Below are positions 21,833-33,173 of a DNA stretch of 64,000 bases, piece by piece. Source of the stretch: Astragalus membranaceus. Lineage: Eukaryota > Streptophyta > Magnoliopsida > Fabales > Fabaceae. The notes beneath the pieces were generated by a model. The model had not been told where the DNA came from, did not search any database, and saw nothing but the letters and a program-made list of their open reading frames with translations. Position 1 is the first letter of the stretch; the number at the start of each line of letters is the position of its first letter. The position numbers and the translations under genes are program-made. The stretch lies in the NCBI GenBank assembly GCA_039519185.1, contig CM076848.1, positions 186,618,628 to 186,682,627 of the forward strand. Direction: 5' to 3'.

Positions 21833-22004
21833 AGTGGTAATATGGTCAAAAACCATATTGCCCTTATTCTGTATCGTCCGGTTAACGATCCTACGACAAC
21901 CACAATTAGATTTTAGCACTTAATAAATTACCATTCAAGTACTAAAATAATTCAATTGGGGGTAACATCCGAATAATTTGGTTAATTATTTTGGGGATGT
22001 TACA
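20664..22004 (-). repeat. G3 3' LTR, truncated
   Basis: It matches 44808-45528 joined to 55017-55709. About 810 bp present in the 5' LTR (43995-44807) is missing. The break lies at CCCACACTC, next to an (AT)n run (20680-20748). It ends GATGTTACA at 22004. A second (AT)n run is at 21784-21829. Confidence 0.85.
21044..21154 (-). promoter_or_regulatory. Dyad array CGCACG-GGT-CGTGCG in the G3 3' LTR
   Basis: Full dyads GCACG-N3-CGTGC start at 21045, 21066, 21119 and 21141 (intervals 21, 53, 22). Half-sites in register lie at 21088 (left arm) and 21098 (right arm). The last two full copies each have minor variation. Confidence 0.85.
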
Positions 22005-22018
22005 TTTCACCCCAACTT
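22005..22018 (-). other. G3 polypurine tract
   Basis: The minus strand reads AAGTTGGGGTGAAA directly before the TGTAACATCCCC start of the 3' LTR. Confidence 0.7.
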
Positions 22019-22055
22019 GAAAGAATTTTGTCCTCAAAATTGAACAAAACATACC

Positions 22056-25000
22056 TTACGAGAATAAATATGGATATCGAGTCCGCATATCGTCCTCCAA
22101 TTCCCAAGTAGCTTCCTCGGTGGAAAATCCATCCCAAACCACTTTGACAATGGGAATTGTTTTCGTCCGAAGCGCTTTCTTGCCACGTTCCATAATGTAA
22201 CTAGGATGAGGTTGGAAAGACAGGTCCGACCGAAGGTCAATCGTCTCAAAATTCAACGGCTGACCCGGATCGGGAATGTACTTCCGCAATTGAGATACAT
22301 GGAATACATCATGAAGATTGGACAATGGTGGAGGCAAAGCAATACGGTATGCTACTGGCCCAACTCGCTCGATAATTTGGAAGGGTCCAATATATCGAGG
22401 ACAGAGCTTCTTCGCCCGCAATGCCCTACCTGTACCAATCGTTGGTGACAATCTTAGAAATACATGATTACCAGGCTCAAACTCTAACGGCCTTCTTCTT
22501 TTATCAGCATAGCTCTTTTGCCTACTCTGGGCAGCTTTCATTATTTCTCTGATTTGCCGGATCTTTTCAGTTGTTTCATGAACCAATTCCGGTCCTAACA
22601 ATTGGTTCTCGCCGACGTCCCACCAACATAATGGAGTTCTACATTTCCTTCCATACAAAGCTTCAAATGGGGCCATTCCGATACTGGAAGGATAACTGTT
22701 GTTGTAGGAGAACTCCACTAATGGAAGATGGTTCTCCCATTTTCTTCCGTTATCTAGCACAGAAGCCCGAAGCATATCTTCTAAAATTTGGGTAGTTCTC
22801 TCTGTCTGACCATCCGTCTGCGGGTGATAAGCGGTACTAACAAATACCCTAGTCCCCAAGGCTTCATTCAAAGCTTTCCAAAATCGAGAAGTGAACTTTG
22901 GATCTCGATCGTACACAATACTGGTAGGAACCCCATGCAACCTTACTATATTCTTCAGATATTCCTCAGCTAACTTGGATACTTTACTGGTCGAACGAAC
23001 AGGAATAAAATGAGGTGATTTAGTCAACCGATCCACAACTATCCAAATGGAGTCGTTACTGGCTTGGGACCTTGGCAATGCCATGATAAAGTCCATAGAA
23101 ATGTCTTCCCATTTCCACACTGGCACGTCAAGTGGTCGCAACAGACCAGCAGACTTTTGATGCTCTACCTTAACTCTTTGACAAGTTAAGCATCGAGACA
23201 CAAATTCTGCAATTTCTAATTTCATTCCATGCCACCAATATATCAGTTTTAAATCTCTATACATCTTGGTAGATCCAGGATGTACAGAATATAGACTTCG
23301 GTGTGCTTCCTCTAACACTTGCCTTTTAATATCTTCATCATTGGGCACACAAATTCTACCGTTGAAGCAAATAACTCCATCACTATCTTCGGTAAAATCT
23401 GGCAACACTTTTTGTGATTGCAGCTTCACATCAAATTTTTGTGCTAAGCGAATAGAATCTCTTAAGGAACTAGAGATCCTTATTTGGCTCAACACTAATC
23501 GGTTCCTTCTTTGCTTTGCATTCAAATTCAAGTCTCTAAAAGACTCTAACAATTCCATTTCATGCATCATTAACTCTGCCATGTGAATTGATTTCCTACT
23601 CAGTGCATCAGCTACAACATTGGCCTTTCCTGGATGATACTTCAACTCGAAGTCATAATCCTTCAAAAGTTCTACCCATCGTCTCTGCCTGTTATTCAGT
23701 TCTTTCTGATCAAACAGATACTTTAAGCTTTTGTGATCACTAAAGACTTCAAAACGAGACCCATACAGATAATGTCTCCAAATCTTCAGTGCATACACAA
23801 TAGCAGCCAACTCCAAATCATGAGTCGGATAATTCTCCTCGTGAGATTTTGATTGCCTGGATGCATAAGCTACCACTTGTTGATTCTGCATTAGAACACA
23901 CCCTAAACCCTTCCCAGAAGCATCGCTGTAAATTTGGAATTCCAAAGACGGATCTGGAAGAATCAGGATCGGAGCATAAGTCAACCGAGTTTTCAATTAT
24001 TGAAAACATTCTTCACAATCAGCATCCCACGTAAACGGTTGACCCTTACGAGTTAACCGAGTAAGGGGAAGAACTAACTGTGAGAACCCTTGAATAAATC
24101 TCCTATAATAACCAGCTAGACCCAAGAAACTTCTGATCTCTGTGACTGACGTTGGTCGTTCCCAATTTAACACAGCTTCCACTTTACTGGGATCCACTGC
24201 AACTCACGATTGGGAAATCACACATGTCCCAAAAACTTTACCTCAGGCATCCAGAAATCACACTTCAAAGGTTTTGCGTACAACTTCTTTTCTCGGAGAA
24301 CATTCAGAACAATGCGGAGATGTTGAACATGCTCCTCAATGGTCTTCGAGTACACCAAGATATCATCGATGAAAACGACTACAAACTGATCCAGATACGT
24401 GTGGAAGACTCGGTTCGTGTAATCCATGAATACCGCTGGAGCATTAGTTAAACCGAAGGGCATCACTACGAACTCGTAATGTCCATATCTAGTATGGAAA
24501 GCTGTCTTCGGAATATCTAAGGCTCTAACTTTTATTTGATGATACCCCGACCTTAGATCAATTTTTGAAAACACCACAGCACCTCGAAGTTGATCAAGCA
24601 AATCATCTATCCTTGGCAAGGGATATTTATTCTTCATCGTCACTTTGTTGAGTTGTCGATAATCAATGCACAATCTCATGCTACCATCTTTCTTTTTGAC
24701 TAGCAACATCGGAGCACCCCATGGAGAAGCACTCGGTCGAATAAACTTCTTTGATCTCAACTCTTCAAGTTGAGATTTCAATTCTTTTAATTCTAAAGGA
24801 GACATTCAATAAGGAGCAATAGATATTGATCCTGTGCCAGGAACCAATTCTATAGAAAACTCTACCTCTCTATCTGGAGGTACAGAAGAAACTTCATCCG
24901 GAAAAACATCCAGAAATTCATTCACAACTTGAACAGATGACAAATCTAAACCAGTTTCAGTGGATGCTGATAACATAATAACATAAGCTTCCGCACCTTG

Positions 25001-25794
25001 GAATAATGACTGGTTTGCTGAGGTGAAAGAGATAACTGCTTCGTAATTTGCCTTCGTCAATTCCACGGATTCAGAGGCAAAATTGATAGTTCGCTTGGCG
25101 CAGTCAATTGTAACATGATTTGCAGTCATCCAATTCATACCTAGAACGATGTCCATACTTCTCATAGGCAAACAAATAAATTCCACTACAAAATTTCTGT
25201 CTCCTATGACAAGTAGACAATTTTGACACAAAGATTGGGTCTGGACACGACCCTTAGCAGCAGTAAAAATAGTTATTGGCTCGGACAGCGGAGATAACGC
25301 TAGTCCCAACCGATCCACACATGATTGATCTATAAAACAGTGGGTTGCACCTGAATCATATAATATACTGACGGAGTTATTGAAAAGAAATCTCGTACCC
25401 CTCAGTAAATTGTCACTAGGTGTGATGGTCTGAGCATCCAGAGTGTTGACTCGTCCCTGCCTACGAGCATCTGTTGTTCCTTTGAAACCCTTCTTGACTG
25501 GGCACTCATTTGCATAGTGGCCCTCTTCATTACAATAGTAGCACCGAGTAGACTTTTGTGGACACTCACCACGGCGATACATTCCGCATTTTGGACAATT
25601 TCTATACCTTGATGGATCGGACGTTGCACCTGCTTTCCTTTATAATTGTTTCCCTTGAATTGTCTGCTTGGAGTAGAAGATTCAGCCATTTTCTTCTTAC
25701 CCTTCCAATAATCTTTTCTTTCAGCATACATTTTCCTCAGATCCTCCTCGGCAACATATGCTTGTTGCACTAAGGCAGGATAGTTGACCATAGT
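22056..25794 (-). pseudogene. G3 pol and gag C-terminus, with stops and a frameshift
   Basis: Reading leftwards from 25794: the tail of the gag domain, a CCHC knuckle (CYYCNEEGHYANEC), aspartic protease (LYDSGATHCF) and GMNW. Then reverse transcriptase with FIDD near 24360, RNase H (YSDASGKGLG), and the integrase zinc domain (HPGS to CLTCQ). The catalytic region follows (MDFIM, DRDPKF, GQTERT), and last a chromodomain-like tail (VVWDGFSTEEATWELE). A TGA stop at 24806-24808 precedes the reverse transcriptase. A small insertion and frameshift lie near 24200-24217, and a TAA stop is at 23997-23999. The N-terminal half of gag continues at 43229 beyond the copia insertion. Function is lost. Confidence 0.88.
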
Positions 25795-25799
25795 GTAAG

Positions 25800-26181
25800 T
25801 GTTGAACCAAGGGTAAAACAGTCCTTTATTTTGAATGATAACAAATTACATATATCTACTAATGTTTCACATTGAGCAAAGTGCAGGACTTAATTTAAAA
25901 GGAAGAAGACTCAAAAAAGGAGAAGCTTGAAGAAAAAGCATTATAAGAAGTTCAAAACCCTATTTTGTGTCTAAGCCTTTTTTAGGACTCTTTGTAAAGG
26001 TCCTATCACCTAAAGTGTGTGGCACTTTAGCTATTGAGAGAGATGACTTTTCAAAACATGCATGATGCATAAAAATAGTTTTGAAAAAATATTTTACAAA
26101 ATTGCATGCATGCATAAGGTGGCAACCAAAACTAAAGAAATATTTTTGAAGCAAAAGAATCGATTTCACTACATTACATAT
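25800..26181 (+). repeat. Copia 5' LTR, left part
   Basis: It matches 41345-41715 and is interrupted at 26181 by the Athila insertion. The first ATCGAT site of the phased array is at 26159. Confidence 0.9.
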
Positions 26182-26402
26182 TGATAAGTCATATTTTAGT
26201 AGGTTTTTAGTACTTATTTTAAGTAGTCTATTTGATGTTTTTACTTTAATTTAGAACTATTTTACTACAATTGTTTGTTAGTTGTTTTCAGGGCTTACTT
26301 TGGAGAAATTAAAGAGTTATTGAGGATTAAAGACCAAGGAGCAAAAGAGCATTGAAAAAGGAGCAAAAGCAAGTAAAAGAGAGACCAGTGATCAGAAGAA
26401 CA

Positions 26403-26660
26403 CGCACGATCCGTGCGTGAGTTAGCACGATCCGTGCGCACCTGTACGAAAATTAGAAGGATTTTCCAGAAAGATCAGCACGATCCGTGCGTTGTTCCGC
26501 ACGACCCGTGCGTATCTGTGCGAAAATTGGAAGCATGTTCCAGAAAGTTAAGCACGATCCGTGCGTTACTACGCACGACCCGTGCGCCTCATCAGTTGCC
26601 AGAATTCCTACAGTTTAATTTTAACGCACGATCCGTGCGTCTTTGGCACACGATCCGTGC
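26403..26660 (+). promoter_or_regulatory. Dyad array CGCACG-ATC-CGTGCG upstream of the Athila TATA box
   Basis: Eight copies of GCACGAYCCGTGC (the last starting ACACG) start at 26404, 26425, 26478, 26499, 26552, 26573, 26626 and 26648. The intervals are 21, 53, 21, 53, 21, 53 and 22. They form four 74-bp units, each with two dyads. The array ends about 96 bp before the TATA box, the right place for an upstream activating or silencing region. Confidence 0.93.
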
Positions 26661-26755
26661 GCATTCATCTGATTCTGAAAACTGTCACAAACTCTTCTTA
26701 TTCCTTTCATTATGGTTGTAATTCGTAATTAGTACCTTGTCTGCTGATTTTAGAC

Positions 26756-26763
26756 TATAAATA
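26756..26763 (+). promoter_or_regulatory. Athila LTR TATA box
   Basis: TATAAATA within CTATAAATAGGACC; the same box is at 36518 in the 3' LTR. Transcription of genomic RNA should begin about 30 bp downstream. Confidence 0.75.
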
Positions 26764-27574
26764 GGACCTTAGATCAGCTTTCAAATCATCAATTGGTGAT
26801 TGGAATCCTACTCCAAAATTAAATCTAAGTTTTTGTTGTTTTAGTTTTCTGCTCTTTACATTTCTGCTCTCTTTATAATTCTGCACTTTTACTTTCCAGC
26901 ACTTTTACAATTCTTGTTATCTACATTCAGTCATTTACATTATGTCTTTCTCTCCTACTCCCTTGTCTACAATGAGCTATTGTGAGTAGACTTCTTTAGT
27001 CTTGGGATTTTGGGAAACAATCCAATGATGGGTCCCTGAATAATTCCAAGACTAAAACCTATCTTATTAAGGTTTGGATTCTACTCTAATTTCATCGTGC
27101 GTTTTGTATAATCCAAATGTCAAGTGATGGACCGAAAGGGGAAGCTTGACATTGGAACAAATGAAATTAGACAAGGTCAATCATGAGAATAGCATTGATG
27201 ACCTTGGGATAATAAGGTTGTACTTAATGGGTTTCGGCAATGATCAACCATGAGAATAGGCTTGATCATTGTTTCGAGACACGTTCTTGTTGTCCGAAAG
27301 GAAACTTGAATTACACCAAAAGAATACCTTGTCCTTAGAAACAAACTTAAATAATAAGATAGGGGATAGTTAAGGGGTTATTTTTATACCTTTATTGTGA
27401 TCTAACCAAGATCCCAAGACGCTTTTTATATTCTAAGTTAAAACCAATTTTTACCAAATCATTCTCTTTCAGCTAATCACCACTAGAAACTAGGTTGGTA
27501 ATCACATATAACTCTCTGTGGATCGATATTTTTACTACGCGATAGAACCGTATACTTGCGGCCTATCAAGTTTT

Positions 27575-27592
27575 TGGCGCCGTTGCCGGGGA
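27575..27592 (+). other. Athila primer-binding site (tRNA-Asp)
   Basis: TGGCGCCGTTGCCGGGGA, 6 bp after the LTR end, is the exact complement of the 3' end of plant tRNA-Asp (GUC), the primer used by Athila elements. Confidence 0.93.
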
Positions 27593-27678
27593 GTTAAGTG
27601 ATATTAATCAACTTTTTGGTACAGGTTAGACTGAAATTTTTCTTATTTTCTTTTATTTTTCTGTTTTCTTCTCCTTGA

Positions 27679-30600
27679 ATGCGAAGAGTCCGAAGTCTCG
27701 GAGAAATTGTTCAACCAATTCCTGAGATTGAACGATTCTTACATAGAAGAAGAAGAGAACTGCGCAATAACCAAGAAATGGCTGCTAACGCAAATCGTGC
27801 TCTCAAAGAGTATGCTACGCCTTCTACGGCAGAGCCACATGCTGTTATTGTGCATCCAAATGTTGATGCAAACAATTTTGAGATTAAACCATCACTTCTT
27901 TCTATGGTCCAGCAGAACCAATTTTCCGGTTCTGCTACTGATGACCCAAATCTTCATCTGTCTATTTTTCTCGAGTACTGTGGCACTCTAAAACTAAATG
28001 GAGTGACTCCGGAAGCCATAAGGCTGAAACTTTTTCCTTTCTCGTTAAGGGATAAAGCCAGGGCCTGGTTTCACTCACTACCTAATGAGTCTGTCACAAC
28101 TTGGGATCAACTGAGGCAAGCATTCCTTGCCAGATTTTTTCCCCCAAGTAAAACTGCTCAAATGAGGAATCAAATTACAAGATTCACTCAGAATGATGGG
28201 GAGTCTCTTTATGATGCATGGGAGCGTTTCAAAGAAATGCTAAGGCTTTGCCCCCATCATGGACTAGAGAAATGGTTGATAATCCACACTTTTTATAATG
28301 GTCTATTGTACACCACAAAAATGACTGTTGATGCAGCTGCAGGTGGTGCTTTGATGAACAAGAATATTGAGGAAGCTTATGCTCTGATCGAGGATATGGC
28401 ACAGAATCACTACCAATGGACAAGTGAGAGAGCTATCACAGCTCCATCAGCACAAAAGAAAGAACCAGGTAAGTACGAAGTTTCTGCCCTTGATCATATA
28501 GCTTCTAAGGTAGACGCATTGTTTGCTAAATTTGATAAGCTGAGTGTAAATGCTGCTTCATCTTCTACTCCATCTTCTTCTTCATCTTGTGAAATCTGTG
28601 GTGTAGTTGGTCACATTGGTACAGAATGCCAACTAGGGGCATCTACTGCTGGTTCTGAACAAGCAAATTTTGTCCAAAAGGGGGATCCATTTTCAAACAC
28701 TTATAACCCCGGATGGAGGAATCATCCAAATTTTTCATATAAAAATCCTCCATCAAACCAACCAGCAGCTAGAACACCCCCTGGTTTTCAAAACAATCAA
28801 AGGACTCCTCAAAAATCCAATTTAGAAACTTTATTGGAAACTTTTGTGTTAACTCAAACCAAACAAAATGAAGAGTTCAAAAACCAAAACTCATTTTTGA
28901 ATGATACTCTTATTAAGTTAACATCAAAAGTAGACTCTATCACCACTCACAACAAAATGCTGGAAACCCAAATTTCTCAAGTGGCTCAACAAGTCGCTTC
29001 ATCCTCTAAATCCTCCGGAATATTTCCTGGACAGCCAGAGCCAAATCCCAAAGCCCAAATTAATGCTGTCACCTTAAGGAGTGGAAAACATTTAGAGGAA
29101 CCAGAGAAGAATAAAAATGAGAGTGAAAAAGAGAGTCCACAAGGTGAGGAGGTAGAGGAAAAGAAAGAAAAAGAAACATCACATGTGTCACCTCCACCAT
29201 ACAAGCCCACCATTCCCTTCCCACAAAGGTTTGCGAAAACAAAACTTGATGAGCAGTTTAAGAAATTTGTTGATCTTTTGAGCAAGCTCTACATAAACAT
29301 TCCATTCACAGATGCACTGTCTCAAATGCCATCCTATGCAAAATTTTTAAAAGAAATTCTGTCTAAGAAAAGAAAAATAGATGACAATGAGACAGTAGCT
29401 TTAACTGAAGAATGTAGTGCTATAATTCAAAATAAACTGCCACCAAAGCTAAAAGACCCTGGAAGTTTTTCTATACCATGTGTGATAGGAAGTGAAACCA
29501 TAAACAAAGCCATGTGTGATTTAGGAGCCAGTGTGAGTTTAATGCCATTATCCCTTTTTAAGAGGCTAGGTCTAGGAGAGTTAAAACCCACCAAAATGAC
29601 TATACAGTTGGCTGACCGCTCCATTAAATATCCAACCGGAATTTTAGAGGATGTTCCTATCAAAGTAGGACAAATTTTTATACCGGCTGATTTTGTTGTG
29701 ATGGAAATAGAGGAAGATTCCCAGGTTCCAATTTTGTTGGGAAGACCTTTTCTTGCCACTGCAGGGGCTATAATAGATGTCAAAAATGGTAAGTTGGCGT
29801 TCAATGTGGGTGAAGAGAAGATAGAGTTTGAATTTGCTAACCTTATGAAAAGTCCTTCTATTAAGGACTCCTGTTGTAGAGTTGATATTGTTGACCATTG
29901 CGTGGAAGACTGCTCTTTAGCTTCATCTTCACACGATGGTTTAGAAACATGCCTAACAGGTAGTACATACAAGGAAATGGCTGAAGAAGCCCAAGCCTAT
30001 GCCAGATTGCTGGATGAAAACCCTCCTATAAAAGGCTTGGGCATTGAAGACTTGGTTGAAGAATCTGACCCTCCTCAAAAGGGAGCTCCAAAGGTGGAAC
30101 TGAAGCCTCTCCCTACATCTCTGAGGTATGAATTTCTGGGCCTAAACTCTACTTTCCCTGTTATTGTCAATGCAAACTTGAATGAGGTGGAAACAAATAA
30201 ATTACTTAATATTCTCAAGAAATATCCTAAAGCTATAGGATATACTATTGAGGATATTAAGGGAATAAATCCCTCATTATGTATGCATAGGATACTACTT
30301 GAAGAGGATTATAAACCCTCCATTGAGCATCAAAGGAGATTGAATCCTAACATGAAGGAAGTTGTGAAAAAAGAAGTACTCAAACTCCTTGATGCTGGGA
30401 TTATATATCCAATTTCAGACAGTAAATGGGTTAGTCCGGTTCAAGTAGTACCTAAAAAGGGAGGCCTTACAGTTATAAAAAATGAGAAAGATGAATCCAT
30501 TGCAACTAGGACTGTCACGGGATGGAGAATGTGTATCGATTATAGGAAGCTTAATAAAGCAACCCGTAAAGATCATTTTCCCCTCCCTTTTATTGATCAA

Positions 30601-32988
30601 ATGCTAGAAAGGTTAGCAAAGCATTCACACTTCTGCTATTTGGATGGATATTCTGGATTTTTTCAAATACCCATTCATCCTAGCGACCAAGAAAAAACAA
30701 CTTTTACTTGTCCTTATGGCACTTATGCTTATAGGAGAATGCCTTTTGGTTTGTGTAATGCTCCTGCTACTTTTCAACGCTGTATGATGTCCATCTTTTC
30801 GGATTTTGTTGAAAATATAATGGAAGTTTTTATGGACGATTTCTCGGTACATGGATCAAGTTTTGATAACTGTTTGGTTAACCTTGAAAAAGTTCTTGAA
30901 AGATGTGAAAAGGTAAACCTTGTTCTGAACTGGGAAAAATGCCATTTTATGGTAAGGGAGGGTATTGTACTAGGACACTTGGTTTCTAAACGAGGCATTG
31001 AGGTTGACAAAGCTAAAATTGAAATAATTGAAAAAATGTCACCTCCTGCCTCAGTCAAAGAGGTAAGAAGTTTCTTGGGTCATGCGGGCTTCTACCGCCG
31101 GTTTATAAAAGATTTTTCCAAGATTACTAAGCCACTGACAAGCTTGCTCCTTAAGGATGCAGCTTTTGTTTTTGATGATCTTTGTCATGAAGCATTTTGC
31201 AGGTTAAAAGAGGCTTTGACCACTGCCCCAATCATGCAACCACCGGATTGGAATCTTCCATTCGAGATAATGTGTGATGCAAGTGACTATGCGGTTGGGG
31301 CAGTCCTGGGTCAAAAGAAAGATAAGAAGATGCATGCCATCTATTATGCCAGCAGGACCTTGGATGATGCGCAAGTGAATTATGCCACAACAGAAAAAGA
31401 GCTCTTAGCCGTTGTGTTCGCCATTGAAAAATTTAGGCAATACTTGGTGGGGTCCAAAATCATCGTTTACACTGATCACTCGGCAATAAAATATTTGTTA
31501 AATAAAAAAGATGCTAAGCCGAGGTTGATCCGATGGATTTTGCTCCTCCAAGAATTTGACTTGGAAATAAAAGATAAAAAAGGTACAGAAAATGTTGTGG
31601 CTGATCACTTGTCCAGACTCCAAGAAAACAATGAGAATGAGCTGCCGCTTGATGACTCTTTCCCAGATGATCAGCTATTCTCATTGGTCCAAACCGAAGC
31701 TCCATGGTATGCCGATTTTGTGAACTATCTCGCAGCCGGCGTGCTGCCTCCAGATCAGAGCTACCAACAGAGAAAGAAATTCCTCTCTGATGTCAGACAC
31801 TACTATTGGGATGAGCCTCTCCTTTTCAAAAGGGGAGCAGATGGTGTGTTCAGAAGGTGCATTCCAGAAGAAGAGGTAAGTAACATTCTTATTCACTGTC
31901 ATTCTTCTTCTTACGGTGGCCATGCCAGTTCTAAAAAGACCGCTTTCAAAATACTCCAATCTGGTTTTTTCTGGCCATCACTTTTCAAGGATGTGCATCA
32001 TTTTGTTTCTAAATGTGATCAATGTCAGCGCACTGGGAGCATTTCTAAAAGAAACGAAATGCCTATGAACAGTATTCTAGAAGTCGAAATTTTCGACGTC
32101 TGGGGAATTGACTTCATGGGGCCATTTCCGTCTTCTTTTGGGAATCAATACATCCTGGTTGCTGTTGACTATGTGTCAAAATGGATTGAAGCCATTGCTT
32201 CTCCGACAAATGATGCACAAACTGTGATTAAACTTTTCAAAAAATTCATTTTCCCAAGGTTTGGAGTACCAAGGGTAGTAATCAGTGACGGAGGATCCCA
32301 CTTTATCTCCAAGCACTTTGAAAAACTTTTGCAAAAGTTTGGGGTGAGACACAAAATTGCAACACCCTACCACCCCCAAACTAGTGGCCAAGTTGAGGTC
32401 TCAAATAGAGAGATCAAAAGCATTTTAGAAAAAATGGTCTCTCCTTCTAGAAAAGATTGGGCCATTAAGCTTGATGATGCTCTTTGGGCTTATCGGACAG
32501 CGTACAAGACCCCCATTGGTATGACTCCTTTCAAACTGATTTATGGGAAGTCTTGTCACCTTCCGGTTGAGCTAGAGCACAAGGCTTATTGGGCGATAAA
32601 GACCCTCAACTTGGACACAGAATTAGCCGGTGCAAAAAGAAAACTTCAGCTGAATGAGTTGGAGGAACTAAGGATGGACGCCTATGAAAATGCCAAAATT
32701 TATAAAGAAAGAACAAAAAAATGGCATGATAAGCGTATTGTCCGAAGGGAATTCAAAGAAGGTGATTTGGTGCTACTCTTCAACTCAAGGCTGAAGCTTT
32801 TTCCAGGAAAGCTAAGGTCAAAATGGTCCGGCCCCTTTCATGTCCGTAAGGTATACCCTTTCGGAGCTGTTGATGTCTGGAGTGAAAAGACCGGATCCTT
32901 CAAGGTAAATGGGCAGAGATTGAAAAACTATCTAACTGGAGAAGAAATTGAAAAGGGAACCACCTTGGTTCTCGATGACCCAAACTGA
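27679..32988 (+). CDS. Athila gag-pol polyprotein
   Basis: The uninterrupted frame has 1769 codons. In order: gag core (about 90-260, with RDKARAWFHSLP); a CCHC knuckle CEICGVVGHIGTEC near 303; aspartic protease with CDLGAS near 611; and reverse transcriptase from about 949, with the catalytic FMDD near 1050. Next come RNase H (MCDASDYAVGAVL near 1195), the integrase zinc domain (about 1405) and catalytic acidic residues in GIDFMG (1475), SDGGSHF (1534) and QVEVSNRE (1571). It ends with a basic C-terminal domain. No stop, frameshift or missing catalytic residue was seen. The first ATG (27679) was chosen; a second at 27778 would shorten it by 33 residues. The polyprotein would form particles, copy the RNA and insert the DNA. 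Confidence 0.95.
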   Translation: MRRVRSLGEIVQPIPEIERFLHRRRRELRNNQEMAANANRALKEYATPSTAEPHAVIVHPNVDANNFEIKPSLLSMVQQNQFSGSATDDPNLHLSIFLEYCGTLKLNGVTPEAIRLKLFPFSLRDKARAWFHSLPNESVTTWDQLRQAFLARFFPPSKTAQMRNQITRFTQNDGESLYDAWERFKEMLRLCPHHGLEKWLIIHTFYNGLLYTTKMTVDAAAGGALMNKNIEEAYALIEDMAQNHYQWTSERAITAPSAQKKEPGKYEVSALDHIASKVDALFAKFDKLSVNAASSSTPSSSSSCEICGVVGHIGTECQLGASTAGSEQANFVQKGDPFSNTYNPGWRNHPNFSYKNPPSNQPAARTPPGFQNNQRTPQKSNLETLLETFVLTQTKQNEEFKNQNSFLNDTLIKLTSKVDSITTHNKMLETQISQVAQQVASSSKSSGIFPGQPEPNPKAQINAVTLRSGKHLEEPEKNKNESEKESPQGEEVEEKKEKETSHVSPPPYKPTIPFPQRFAKTKLDEQFKKFVDLLSKLYINIPFTDALSQMPSYAKFLKEILSKKRKIDDNETVALTEECSAIIQNKLPPKLKDPGSFSIPCVIGSETINKAMCDLGASVSLMPLSLFKRLGLGELKPTKMTIQLADRSIKYPTGILEDVPIKVGQIFIPADFVVMEIEEDSQVPILLGRPFLATAGAIIDVKNGKLAFNVGEEKIEFEFANLMKSPSIKDSCCRVDIVDHCVEDCSLASSSHDGLETCLTGSTYKEMAEEAQAYARLLDENPPIKGLGIEDLVEESDPPQKGAPKVELKPLPTSLRYEFLGLNSTFPVIVNANLNEVETNKLLNILKKYPKAIGYTIEDIKGINPSLCMHRILLEEDYKPSIEHQRRLNPNMKEVVKKEVLKLLDAGIIYPISDSKWVSPVQVVPKKGGLTVIKNEKDESIATRTVTGWRMCIDYRKLNKATRKDHFPLPFIDQMLERLAKHSHFCYLDGYSGFFQIPIHPSDQEKTTFTCPYGTYAYRRMPFGLCNAPATFQRCMMSIFSDFVENIMEVFMDDFSVHGSSFDNCLVNLEKVLERCEKVNLVLNWEKCHFMVREGIVLGHLVSKRGIEVDKAKIEIIEKMSPPASVKEVRSFLGHAGFYRRFIKDFSKITKPLTSLLLKDAAFVFDDLCHEAFCRLKEALTTAPIMQPPDWNLPFEIMCDASDYAVGAVLGQKKDKKMHAIYYASRTLDDAQVNYATTEKELLAVVFAIEKFRQYLVGSKIIVYTDHSAIKYLLNKKDAKPRLIRWILLLQEFDLEIKDKKGTENVVADHLSRLQENNENELPLDDSFPDDQLFSLVQTEAPWYADFVNYLAAGVLPPDQSYQQRKKFLSDVRHYYWDEPLLFKRGADGVFRRCIPEEEVSNILIHCHSSSYGGHASSKKTAFKILQSGFFWPSLFKDVHHFVSKCDQCQRTGSISKRNEMPMNSILEVEIFDVWGIDFMGPFPSSFGNQYILVAVDYVSKWIEAIASPTNDAQTVIKLFKKFIFPRFGVPRVVISDGGSHFISKHFEKLLQKFGVRHKIATPYHPQTSGQVEVSNREIKSILEKMVSPSRKDWAIKLDDALWAYRTAYKTPIGMTPFKLIYGKSCHLPVELEHKAYWAIKTLNLDTELAGAKRKLQLNELEELRMDAYENAKIYKERTKKWHDKRIVRREFKEGDLVLLFNSRLKLFPGKLRSKWSGPFHVRKVYPFGAVDVWSEKTGSFKVNGQRLKNYLTGEEIEKGTTLVLDDPN

Positions 32989-33117
32989 ATTTCATAACCG
33001 TCAAGCTAGTGACGTTAAAAGAGCGCTGCGTGGGAGGCAACCCACGGGTTAATGTTTTAGTTCTGTTTATTTTTTTCTCAGGTGTTTAAATTCAGAAGAA
33101 ATAAGTTCCTGGTGCAG

Positions 33118-33137
33118 AGAAGAACGCATGATCCGTG

Positions 33138-33173
<36 letters not shown>

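Larger units (their letters stand above)
26182..27568 (+). repeat. Athila 5' LTR
   Basis: It begins TGATAAGTC and ends GCCTATCA. It contains the dyad array (26403-26660), a TATA box (26756-26763) and a long downstream leader. An open frame of 102 codons across the dyads recurs in both LTRs but is a repeat artefact. Confidence 0.95.

Noticed and set aside
26413..26721. 102-codon frame repeated in both Athila LTRs
   Set aside because: It only spans the dyad array upstream of the TATA box, and identity between copies is explained by LTR identity.
27575..27592. tRNA-Asp gene fragment
   Set aside because: Only the 18 bases complementary to the tRNA 3' end are present at the correct distance from an LTR, so it is a primer-binding site.
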